Shown in pieces: positions 12,951 through 20,477 of a stretch of 64,000 nt of DNA (positions are counted from its first letter, which is position 1; each line of letters begins with the position of its first letter). The notes below the pieces were generated by a model, which saw only the letters and a list, made by a program, of their open reading frames with translations, ran no database searches and was not told the origin of the DNA. A program made the position numbers and the translations under genes. This stretch comes from Marinimicrobium alkaliphilum (GTDB lineage: Bacteria; Pseudomonadota; Gammaproteobacteria; Pseudomonadales; Cellvibrionaceae), in contig NZ_QGMQ01000001.1 in the NCBI RefSeq assembly GCF_003259155.1, positions 62,001-126,000 on the forward strand. Direction: 5' to 3'.

Positions 12951-14155
12951 TGGCGGTCGAAATTCAGGGCTTTTGGCCCAAATCATGGCAGCCGCTGGCG
13001 GATACCTTTGCCGAGCTTTTTGATAAGGCGGGCGAGGAGGGCGCGGCGCTGGCGGTCTATCGCGGCGGCGAGCCGGTGGCAAGCCTGTGGGCGGGTGAGT
13101 TCCGCAATGATGGCACGCAAAAGCCCTGGCAGGAAAATACCCCGGTCAATGTTTTCTCGGCGGGCAAGGGGCTGGTGGCGCTGAGCGTCCTACAGCAGGT
13201 TGCCGAGGGGCGTCTGGCGCTGGACCGGCCAGTGGCCGACGACTGGGAAGCCTTCGCTCAGGGCGGCAAGGAAGAGATCACCCTGCGCCAGTTGCTGTCT
13301 CACCGCAGCGGTCTATCGGCCCTGGACAAGCGTCAGCGAGATGCCACCATATTTGACTGGGACGCCATGCTTGAGCAGATCGCCCGCGCCGAACCCTGGT
13401 GGCAGCCGGGTACGGCGCAGGGTTATTCACCGTTTATTTACGGCTGGGTGCTGGGCGAGCTGGTGCGTCGTAGCAGCGGGAGTGAGGATTTCAACAGTTA
13501 CTTTCAGCGCGAAGTGACCGGTTTACTGGGTGTTGAGGCCTACTTCGGTGTGCCGGACAGCGAGCAGCACCGGGTCGCCGATGCCCGCCCCCTCAAGTCT
13601 GGGCTGGAGGCGCTGGTCGCGCAGGGCAGTGCCGACAGCGCCGCACTCGGCCAATTGATGAAGTCGGACCCGCGCGGGGTGACCAATCGGGCCTTCGCCA
13701 ATCCCATGAGTCTGATGACCGCTACCAACACACCCGAGTGGCGAGGCGCCCAGATTCCGGCCGCCAATGGCCATATGAGTGCCCGATCACTGGCGGCAAT
13801 CTACGGTGCGTTGGCCAATAAGGGTTACAGCGAAGAGGTTGGTGTGGCGCTTTTGCCGCCCGATGCCGTTGAGTTGTGCGGTGCCGAATTGAGTTTTGAA
13901 CACGACCGGGTGCTGGGCTTGCCGCTGCGCTTTGGGCATGGCTTTATGCTCACCCAGGAACGTGCCGATTGTCGCCTCGGGCGGGGCGCTCGGGCCTTCG
14001 GGCACCCGGGGGCGGGCGGTTCTCTCGGCTTTTCTGATCCCGACTACGGTATCGGTTTTGGCTATGTCACGGCGCGTATGGGCCAACAAATTCTGGTCGA
14101 CCCGCGCGCGGCGCGGCTGATCGATACCCTTTATTCACTGGTGGAGCGTCACTGA
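12950..14155 (+). CDS. Serine hydrolase of the beta-lactamase/EstB (family VIII esterase) type
   Basis: A 401-residue protein of the class C beta-lactamase-like fold. The nucleophile motif SxxK is Ser70-Ala-Gly-Lys73 in NVFSAGKG, and a probable second Tyr-containing motif is in QGYSPFIYGW. A Gly-rich C-terminal segment (GHPGAGGSLGFSDPD) takes the place of the KTG box, as in EstB-type carboxylesterases. No signal peptide is evident, which argues for an intracellular esterase rather than a resistance enzyme. Start and stop codons overlap both neighbours by one base (TGATG), indicating tight coupling with the cytochrome and slyX genes. The substrate cannot be told from the sequence. Confidence 0.88.
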   Translation: MAVEIQGFWPKSWQPLADTFAELFDKAGEEGAALAVYRGGEPVASLWAGEFRNDGTQKPWQENTPVNVFSAGKGLVALSVLQQVAEGRLALDRPVADDWEAFAQGGKEEITLRQLLSHRSGLSALDKRQRDATIFDWDAMLEQIARAEPWWQPGTAQGYSPFIYGWVLGELVRRSSGSEDFNSYFQREVTGLLGVEAYFGVPDSEQHRVADARPLKSGLEALVAQGSADSAALGQLMKSDPRGVTNRAFANPMSLMTATNTPEWRGAQIPAANGHMSARSLAAIYGALANKGYSEEVGVALLPPDAVELCGAELSFEHDRVLGLPLRFGHGFMLTQERADCRLGRGARAFGHPGAGGSLGFSDPDYGIGFGYVTARMGQQILVDPRAARLIDTLYSLVERH

Positions 14156-14391
14156 TGGCCGCTGAAAAAATGACGGATGCGCTACAGGCGCAAATTGAGG
14201 ATCTGCAAAGTCGGCTGGTGTTTCAGGAGGAGCTGATCCACAACCTCAACGATGTGGTGGCCGGCCAAGACGCCTTATTGCAGAAAATGCAGGCCCAGAT
14301 GCGGGTGCTGGGCAAACGCTTTGACGACCATCTCTACAGCCAGGACAGCGGCGGCGCCAAGCCCGCTGACGAGCGCCCCCCGCACTACTGA
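14155..14391 (+). CDS. slyX: SlyX family protein
   Basis: A 78-residue coiled-coil protein of the SlyX family, whose function is not established. The heptad-like segment (EDLQSRLVFQEELIHNLN) covers most of the protein, and it ends in the signature PPHY. Its ATG overlaps the stop of the upstream hydrolase by one base, making it the last gene of a three-gene coupled unit. It converges on bepA with only three bases between the stops. Confidence 0.92.
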   Translation: MAAEKMTDALQAQIEDLQSRLVFQEELIHNLNDVVAGQDALLQKMQAQMRVLGKRFDDHLYSQDSGGAKPADERPPHY

Positions 14392-14394
14392 GTT

Positions 14395-15873
14395 CTAGCG
14401 AAAGCGCGAGCTGCGCTGCATATCTTCGACATTGCGCATGCGCTCGTTGATCAACGCGGCCAGGTAATCGCTGTCGCGGGTGTGGCGCTGGGCGTTGCGC
14501 AGCTGCGCCATGGCCTGGGGGTAGGCGCCCATGGCGATAAAGTACTCCGCCCGCGCCCGGTGGACCTGCAAAATATCGCCCGCCAGACCACTGACTTCGG
14601 CCAGCAGGTACCAGACGTGGGGATCATCGCTGCGCACTCGGGAGTGGCGCTCAAGAATCCGGGTGCTTTCCTCGTGTTTGCCCGCGCGCATGAGTGCGTC
14701 GGCATACACCATGTTAATGGCGTGGTGACGGTTGTCGTTCTCGTGCAGCCGGTTCAGCAAGGCCAGCGCCTCGTCTTCCTCACCGGCTTCCAGTTGAATC
14801 TCGGCCTTCAGGAGTTGATAGGTCAGTCGGTCCGGATCCTGTGCCAGGAGCGGCTCTAGGGCCTCCATGGCCCGCTCCGGGTGCCCGGCGCGCAGGTGGG
14901 CCAGACTCAGGCCGTAGCGGCTGCCCTCGGCGGACAGGCGCTCGCCCTCGAGCTCGGATTGAAAGCGGCGCACGGCCATCTGGGGTGAGTCCTGATGCAG
15001 CAGGCGGGCCCGGGCGCGCATCAGGTGATATTCGACATCTTCCTCAAATTCGTCCCGCGGGTAGCGCATGGCGCGGTTGCGGGCGTCTGAAATCCGGCTC
15101 TCGGTCACCGGGTGAGACAGCAGAAATTCCGGGGGGCGACGACTGTAGCGGCTTTGCCGGAGCATCAGGTCAAACATATTGGCTGAGGCGTAGGGGTCCA
15201 TACCGGCCCGAACCATGGTCTGGAACCCGATGCGGTCGGCCTCCTGTTCATTTTGACGGCTGAAGCGCAGTTGGGCATCGTGGGCGGCGGCCTGGGTGGA
15301 CATTATTGCAGCGATACCTGCATCGCTGCCGGTGGTGGCGGCCAGCACCAAGCTACCGAGCAGGGCGGTGTAGAAGGGCAGGGCCATATTGCGCTGCTGC
15401 TCCAGGCGCCGGGCGTAGTGGCGTTGGCTCAAATGCGCGAGTTCGTGGGCCAGCACCGAGGCGAATTGGTGCTCGTTCTCGGCGGCCGTCAGCAGTCCGG
15501 TGTGGATACCCACGACGCCACCGGGGACGGCGAAGGCGTTGATGGAGCTGTTGACCGTGACGACCACCTCCAGATCCGGGTTGTTGAGCTCGCTGTGCTG
15601 TGCCAGTTTGTTCAATAATTGTTCAGTATAGAGTTGAATCTGGGCGTCAGAGGACGTCGGCACCTGACTGCGGTACAATCGCAGCCACTCGCGCCCGAGC
15701 TGGTATTCCTGGCGATGGGAAATCATGCCTGAGCTGGTGTCACCCAAGGTCGGTAACTGGAGCTCATTGCTGCCGCCAGCGGTCAGCGGGACGCACAGAA
15801 GCGTGGCCAGGAGAAAACGGATTAGTCGTTGTTGCACGGGATGTAAGGCTCCGGTCTTGCGGTTAACTTGCAC
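14395..15873 (-). CDS. bepA: M48 family periplasmic chaperone-protease BepA-like
   Basis: BepA (YfgC) is a periplasmic zinc metalloprotease and chaperone that helps LptD maturation and degrades stalled outer-membrane proteins. The 492-residue product starts at GTG 15873. GTG 15837 is an alternative that leaves a tighter signal peptide (QQRLIRFLLATLLCVPL). The catalytic motif HELAH is at about residues 143-147, and the third zinc ligand Glu is in EQEADRIG near residue 211. TPR-like repeats fill the C-terminal half (about residues 280-480). It is divergent from the tusA-like gene across 121 bp that contains an inverted repeat. Confidence 0.93.
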   Translation of the reverse strand: MQVNRKTGALHPVQQRLIRFLLATLLCVPLTAGGSNELQLPTLGDTSSGMISHRQEYQLGREWLRLYRSQVPTSSDAQIQLYTEQLLNKLAQHSELNNPDLEVVVTVNSSINAFAVPGGVVGIHTGLLTAAENEHQFASVLAHELAHLSQRHYARRLEQQRNMALPFYTALLGSLVLAATTGSDAGIAAIMSTQAAAHDAQLRFSRQNEQEADRIGFQTMVRAGMDPYASANMFDLMLRQSRYSRRPPEFLLSHPVTESRISDARNRAMRYPRDEFEEDVEYHLMRARARLLHQDSPQMAVRRFQSELEGERLSAEGSRYGLSLAHLRAGHPERAMEALEPLLAQDPDRLTYQLLKAEIQLEAGEEDEALALLNRLHENDNRHHAINMVYADALMRAGKHEESTRILERHSRVRSDDPHVWYLLAEVSGLAGDILQVHRARAEYFIAMGAYPQAMAQLRNAQRHTRDSDYLAALINERMRNVEDMQRSSRFR

Positions 15874-15914
15874 GATAACTCTACTCTTTTTGCAGGATTT
15901 GCGCTATCCGCCGG

Positions 15915-15964
15915 AACCTTTGACTGGCGGCCTGGCACTTTGTTCATCGCCGAGGTCAAAGGTT
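15915..15964 (+). promoter_or_regulatory. Inverted repeat between bepA and the tusA-like gene
   Basis: A perfect ten-base inverted repeat, AACCTTTGAC (15915-15924) and GTCAAAGGTT (15955-15964), encloses inner GGCG/CGCC pairs and is followed by TTT. It lies 30 bases upstream of the tusA-like ATG. As RNA it would form a leader hairpin; as DNA it could be an operator. Which is correct cannot be told here. Confidence 0.45.
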
Positions 15965-15994
15965 TTTCTGTTAGTGTCAAAGAAGGTATAAACG

Positions 15995-16240
15995 ATGGAT
16001 CAAACCGAACCGGCTATTGATGTAGAATTGGATGCCAAGGGCATGCGTTGTCCGTTGCCACTGCTGCGCGCCAAGCAGGCGCTCAATGCCATGGACGCTG
16101 GCCAGTGCCTGCGGGTTGAGGCCACCGATGCCGGGTCGGTGCGGGACTTCCACGCGTTTGCGGAGCTCAGCGGTCATCAGCTGGTCCAGCATTCGAGCGT
16201 CGAGGGTGTTTATACCTACCTGCTTATCAAGCGAACCTAA
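15995..16240 (+). CDS. TusA-family sulfurtransferase-like protein
   Basis: An 81-residue member of the TusA/YedF/SirA family, small proteins that carry persulfide sulfur on a conserved Cys. The signature is MRCPLPLLRAKQAL with Cys19, followed by the typical beta-alpha-beta fold (RVEATDAGSVRDF). True TusA delivers sulfur for tRNA 2-thiouridine, but paralogues serve other pathways, so the exact role is open. It lies 14 bp upstream of the permease gene and is probably co-transcribed with it. Confidence 0.88.
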   Translation: MDQTEPAIDVELDAKGMRCPLPLLRAKQALNAMDAGQCLRVEATDAGSVRDFHAFAELSGHQLVQHSSVEGVYTYLLIKRT

Positions 16241-16254
16241 GGGTCTGATCGCTT

Positions 16255-17337
16255 ATGCTCAATATTTTCCGCAACTGGATCGACCGTTATTTCTCTGACG
16301 AAGAAGCCGTTCTGCTTCTGGTCCTGTTACTCATCGGCTTTGTAGTCGTGCTCACCCTGGGTGCCATGCTCGCGCCCATGATTGCGAGCATTATTATTGC
16401 TTTTCTTATGCAGGGCGTGGTGGTGCGCCTGCGCACCTGGGGGTGCCCGCACTGGCTGGCGGTCTCGCTTGCCTTCTTCCTGTTGATGGCGGGCTTTGTC
16501 GCCTTTCTGTTTGTACTGGTGCCGATTATCTGGCAGCAGGCAGCGCGGTTTTTCGGCGAGTTGCCGCGCATGATCAACGAGTGGCAGGATGTCATGCTGC
16601 TGTTGCCCGAGCGTTACCCCAACCTGGTCAGCGAGCGTCAGGTGCAGGAGTTGATGTCGGCCATTAACCGCGAGGCGGGGCAGTTTGGGCAGACCATCGT
16701 CAGCTACTCCATGTCCAGTCTGCCGGTCTTGATGTCGCTGCTGATTTACCTGGTGCTGGTTCCCATTCTGGTATTTTTCTTTCTCAAGGACAGCCGTCAG
16801 ATCGTCGACTGGGCCGCAGGCTTTCTCCCCAAGAAGCGCCCCTTGATGAGCAAAATCTGGGCGGAAATGAACGTTCAGGTGGCGAATTACGTGCGTGGCA
16901 AGGCCATCGAAATCCTAATTGTGGGCGCCATCAGCTATGTCTGTTTCGCGCTGCTGGGGCTACAGTATGCGGCCTTGCTGGCGATCCTTGTCGGGCTCTC
17001 GGTGGTTGTCCCCTACATCGGTGCCGCCGTGGTGACCGTCCCTGTAGCGCTGGTAGGGTTTTTCCAGTGGGGGTGGGGTTCCGAATTTGTCTGGCTGATG
17101 ATCATTTACGGGATCATACAGGCGCTTGATGGCAACGTTCTGGTGCCACTGCTGTTCTCCGAAGCGGTGAATTTGCACCCGGTGGCGATCATCCTGGCGA
17201 TTCTGGTCTTCGGTGGCATCTGGGGCCTGTGGGGAGTATTCTTTGCCATCCCGCTGGCCACCCTGGTCAAGGCGATTCTTTACGCCTGGCCCAAGGGTAA
17301 GAGTCAGGCGCGGGCGGATGAGGCCGCTGCCGAGTAA
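16255..17337 (+). CDS. AI-2E family transporter / PerM-like permease
   Basis: A 360-residue polytopic membrane protein of the AI-2 exporter (TqsA/YhhQ-PerM) family. About eight hydrophobic segments are visible. A pair lies at about residues 18-50, others run through the middle, and a Gly/Pro-rich C-terminal group includes VVVPYIGAAVVTVPVALVG and LVFGGIWGLWGVFFAIPLA, typical of the family. The substrate is not predictable, because family members have been linked to autoinducer export and to Na+/H+ exchange. It overlaps nothing and is followed by the M16 protease gene after 18 bp. Confidence 0.88.
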   Translation: MLNIFRNWIDRYFSDEEAVLLLVLLLIGFVVVLTLGAMLAPMIASIIIAFLMQGVVVRLRTWGCPHWLAVSLAFFLLMAGFVAFLFVLVPIIWQQAARFFGELPRMINEWQDVMLLLPERYPNLVSERQVQELMSAINREAGQFGQTIVSYSMSSLPVLMSLLIYLVLVPILVFFFLKDSRQIVDWAAGFLPKKRPLMSKIWAEMNVQVANYVRGKAIEILIVGAISYVCFALLGLQYAALLAILVGLSVVVPYIGAAVVTVPVALVGFFQWGWGSEFVWLMIIYGIIQALDGNVLVPLLFSEAVNLHPVAIILAILVFGGIWGLWGVFFAIPLATLVKAILYAWPKGKSQARADEAAAE

Positions 17338-17355
17338 AACCAAGGCGATGATTGC

Positions 17356-20217
17356 ATGAAGTGTGTTGTACGCTCGACCCGTTACTGCGTTGCACTGCTG
17401 CTTGTGGCGCTCGGTTTGTCCGGCGCCGCCTCGGCGCTGGCGACCACGGTTATTCAGAGTGAATCCGACGAGCGCGAGTACCGGTATCTGACGTTGCCCA
17501 ACGGCCTGCAGTTGTTGTTGGTTTCCGACCCTGAGGCCGACAAGGCTGCGGCGGCTGTGGATGTGCGTGTCGGTAGTCACCAGAACGAGCCGGGACGCGA
17601 GGGGCTGGCTCACTTTCTGGAACATATGCTGTTTCTCGGCACCAAAAAGTACCCGGATGCGGGAGAGTATCAGCGCTTTATCAACCAGCACGGCGGAAGC
17701 CATAACGCCTATACCGCCGCTGAAAATACCAATTATTTTTTTAGAATTGATCCGGACTACCTGGAGCCGGCGTTTGATCGCTTTGCCCAGTTTTTTATTG
17801 CACCGCTGTTTGACGAGGATTACGTCGAGCGCGAACGCCGGGCCGTGCACTCGGAGTTTACCACCAACATCAACCAAGACGCCCGGCGCACTCGGGACGT
17901 ATACCGAGAGCTGTTCAACCCTGAGCATCCGGCGTCACGCTTTACCGTCGGCAATGTCGATACGCTCGCCGATCGCGAAGATGGCGCGGTGCGCGATGAT
18001 CTGGTTGCCTTCTACGAGCGCTTTTATTCGGCGCACCTGATGAGCGCGGTGGTGCTCGGGCGCGAGTCGCTCGATGACCTGGAGAAGCTGGCGGTGCCGC
18101 GCCTGCGCGAGATCAAGCGTCGGGACGTCTCCCTGCCCGAGCGCTACCCCCCGCTGTTTCCCAAGGATGCGCTGCCGGCTATGGTCAGGATCGAGCCCCG
18201 GCAGGAAACCCGGACGCTGTCATTTCTGTTTCCGATTCCTGATGATGGCCGCCATTACCGGGAAAAACCGGTGCACTACCTGGCACATATGCTCGGCCAC
18301 GAAGGCGAGGGCAGTCTCTTGTCGTTGCTGCGAGACCTGGGTTGGGCCGAAGGAATCCAGGCTGGCCGCGGGCTCTCCAGCCGCAATGATGGGGTCTTTC
18401 AGCTGACGGTCGAGCTCACCGAACTTGGGGTGCGCGCCCAGGATCAGATTCAGGCGTTGGTGCACTATGTCATTCAGCGCCTGGACGCCCGCGGTGTGCG
18501 CGAGTGGCGCTACCGGGAGTTGCAGCAGTTGGCGGACATCGACTTCCGGTTCCAGGAGCGCGTCGACCCGATGCGTACGGTCAGTGCGTTGGCGAATCGC
18601 CTGCACCGCTATGCCCCGGAGGATGTGCTTTATGGGGACTACCAATACGCTCGCTACAACGAGCGACTGATCAAGCGCTTTCTGTCGCACCTGCGTCCGG
18701 ACAATGTGCTGGTGAGTCTGGTTGCCCCCGATCTGGATACCGATCGGGTATCCGCATTCTACGAGACGCCCTATGCACTTGGCGACGTTGCGCGTGAGCA
18801 CCCTGAAATCAAGCTGTCGGTGCGCCGGCAGCTGTCGTTTCCGGAGGCCAATGATTTTATTCCCCAGCGCCTGAACGTCAAGGCTGCGCCCATGCTGCCT
18901 GCCTCGGGGGCCGAGAGTGATCGTCCCGAGCTGATTGTGGACAGCGAACGGCTGCGTGCCTGGTTCCAACAGGACCAGACCTTTCGGGTTCCCAAGGCGC
19001 ACCTGAATATGCGCCTGTATTCACCCCGTGTGGCCAGCAGCGTTGAGGGTGCCGCTCAAGCCCGGTTGTTTGCCGAGCTGGTGATGGATGATCTGAATGA
19101 GTTTGCCTATCCGGCCAAGCTTGCGGGGTTGGATTTTTCCGTGGAAGGGACCATGCGTGGCCTGGATATTCGAATTGCCGGCTACAGCAGTCGCCAAGGG
19201 TTGTTGATCACCCGGATCGCCGAGTCCATTCGTCAGGGCGAGTTCGCCTCGGATCGCTTCGATAATGTGCGCACGGACCTGATTCGGCGGTTGCGCAACG
19301 AGAATCAAGTCACCCCTTATTCCGTTCTTGCCTGGCAGATTCCGGTGCTGCAGTTTGACCCCTATCACAGCAACGACGCGTTGATCGGCGTACTTGAGGG
19401 GCTGGACCGGCAGAGTTTTCAGCAGTTTGCCAACCGGCTGCTGCACGACGCCCGCATGGAAGCGCTGTTCTACGGTAACCTTTTCCGGCAGGAAGGTGTG
19501 CGCCTGGCCGCCTTTGCCGAGCATCAGCTGCTGGGGCCGCGCACCGGGCGGTCGCAAGTCCCTGGGCGGGTGTTCAAAATGAAGGCGGTGCCCGAAGGCC
19601 AGCCTGCGCTTTATCGCCATCGTATTGACCACCCCGACCATGTCGCACTGCTTTATATTCAGGGGTTGGGTAATAGCCTCCGCGATACGGCGCATATGCG
19701 CCTGTTGCAGCAAATCGTACAGCCGGCGTTTTACAACGAATTGCGCACAGAAAAGCAGTTGGGCTATGTTGTCGCCCTTTGGAATATGCCGCTGCGTGAC
19801 CTACAGGGCAAAATGTTTGTCATTCAGTCGCCGGATACCCCGGAAGCGGAGTTGATCGAAGAGATTGAGGCCTTTCTCAAAAGCCAGAGAGAGCACGTAT
19901 TGGCGGGGCTGGTGCTGAATCAGCAGGCGATGGTGCGGGACCTGCGCGAGCCTGCCCAGTCGCTTGCGGAGCAATCCGGGCGCTATTGGGACAGTCTGGT
20001 GCTGGGGGATGTCAGTTTTGCGCGCCGCGATCAGCTGGCGGATGCCGTGGCGGCCGTGACGCCAGAATCGCTCTTGGCATATTATGAGGCAGTGCTCTTG
20101 CAGCCGGCCCGGCGCCTGTGGTTGACCACGGACAAGTTCAATCCGGAAGCCGGTTTCGAGGAAATTACCGACCCGGCTGAGTTCCGGCGTGGTCTGGATG
20201 CGCTGATATTTCCTTAG
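17356..20217 (+). CDS. M16 family metallopeptidase, pitrilysin/insulinase-like
   Basis: A 953-residue zinc protease with the full four-domain M16A length of pitrilysin (E. coli PtrA is 962). A signal peptide (hydrophobic to about residue 28, ending ASALA) directs it to the periplasm. The inverted zinc motif HFLEH is at residues 86-90 in GLAHFLEHMLFLGT. The downstream Glu ligand is expected in ERERRAVHSEF. The C-terminal half keeps the substrate-closing domain (LRTEKQLGYVVALWN). A paralogous M16 lipoprotein is encoded at 43699-46521. Confidence 0.95.
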   Translation: MKCVVRSTRYCVALLLVALGLSGAASALATTVIQSESDEREYRYLTLPNGLQLLLVSDPEADKAAAAVDVRVGSHQNEPGREGLAHFLEHMLFLGTKKYPDAGEYQRFINQHGGSHNAYTAAENTNYFFRIDPDYLEPAFDRFAQFFIAPLFDEDYVERERRAVHSEFTTNINQDARRTRDVYRELFNPEHPASRFTVGNVDTLADREDGAVRDDLVAFYERFYSAHLMSAVVLGRESLDDLEKLAVPRLREIKRRDVSLPERYPPLFPKDALPAMVRIEPRQETRTLSFLFPIPDDGRHYREKPVHYLAHMLGHEGEGSLLSLLRDLGWAEGIQAGRGLSSRNDGVFQLTVELTELGVRAQDQIQALVHYVIQRLDARGVREWRYRELQQLADIDFRFQERVDPMRTVSALANRLHRYAPEDVLYGDYQYARYNERLIKRFLSHLRPDNVLVSLVAPDLDTDRVSAFYETPYALGDVAREHPEIKLSVRRQLSFPEANDFIPQRLNVKAAPMLPASGAESDRPELIVDSERLRAWFQQDQTFRVPKAHLNMRLYSPRVASSVEGAAQARLFAELVMDDLNEFAYPAKLAGLDFSVEGTMRGLDIRIAGYSSRQGLLITRIAESIRQGEFASDRFDNVRTDLIRRLRNENQVTPYSVLAWQIPVLQFDPYHSNDALIGVLEGLDRQSFQQFANRLLHDARMEALFYGNLFRQEGVRLAAFAEHQLLGPRTGRSQVPGRVFKMKAVPEGQPALYRHRIDHPDHVALLYIQGLGNSLRDTAHMRLLQQIVQPAFYNELRTEKQLGYVVALWNMPLRDLQGKMFVIQSPDTPEAELIEEIEAFLKSQREHVLAGLVLNQQAMVRDLREPAQSLAEQSGRYWDSLVLGDVSFARRDQLADAVAAVTPESLLAYYEAVLLQPARRLWLTTDKFNPEAGFEEITDPAEFRRGLDALIFP

Positions 20218-20390
20218 CCGGATGCCCTGAATGGCGGCAAAGCCAGGCGTGGCGCCGCCTGGCGGGTGGTCGCCCAAGACTGGTAAAAATGCCGTAAATA
20301 TGTAAGAATTCGCGGATTTTCCGGCTTCTGCATCAGAGCTGCGACGCCCGTACCCCGCCATAACAGCACACAACAGGGGCTCCAGAGGGC

Positions 20391-20402
20391 CAGGTATACC
20401 TG
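20391..20402. promoter_or_regulatory. 12-bp palindrome upstream of aceE
   Basis: CAGGTATACCTG is a perfect palindrome 76 bases before the aceE start. It is a candidate operator. It does not resemble the E. coli PdhR site that I know. Confidence 0.35.
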
Positions 20403-20420
20403 TTTCCAAATTCCTGAACT

Positions 20421-20443
20421 TTGCTAAGTAGCAACGATTATAT
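20421..20443 (+). promoter_or_regulatory. Candidate aceE promoter -10 with overlapping palindrome
   Basis: The inverted repeat TTGCTA-AG-TAGCAA (20421-20434) lies immediately before a TTATAT -10-like hexamer (20438-20443), about 35 bases before the aceE ATG. A -35 match is weak, which fits a regulated promoter. The repeat would place a bound regulator on the promoter spacer. Confidence 0.4.
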
Positions 20444-20477
20444 AAGTGCCAGTCAGTGCACAACTGAGGAGATTTTA

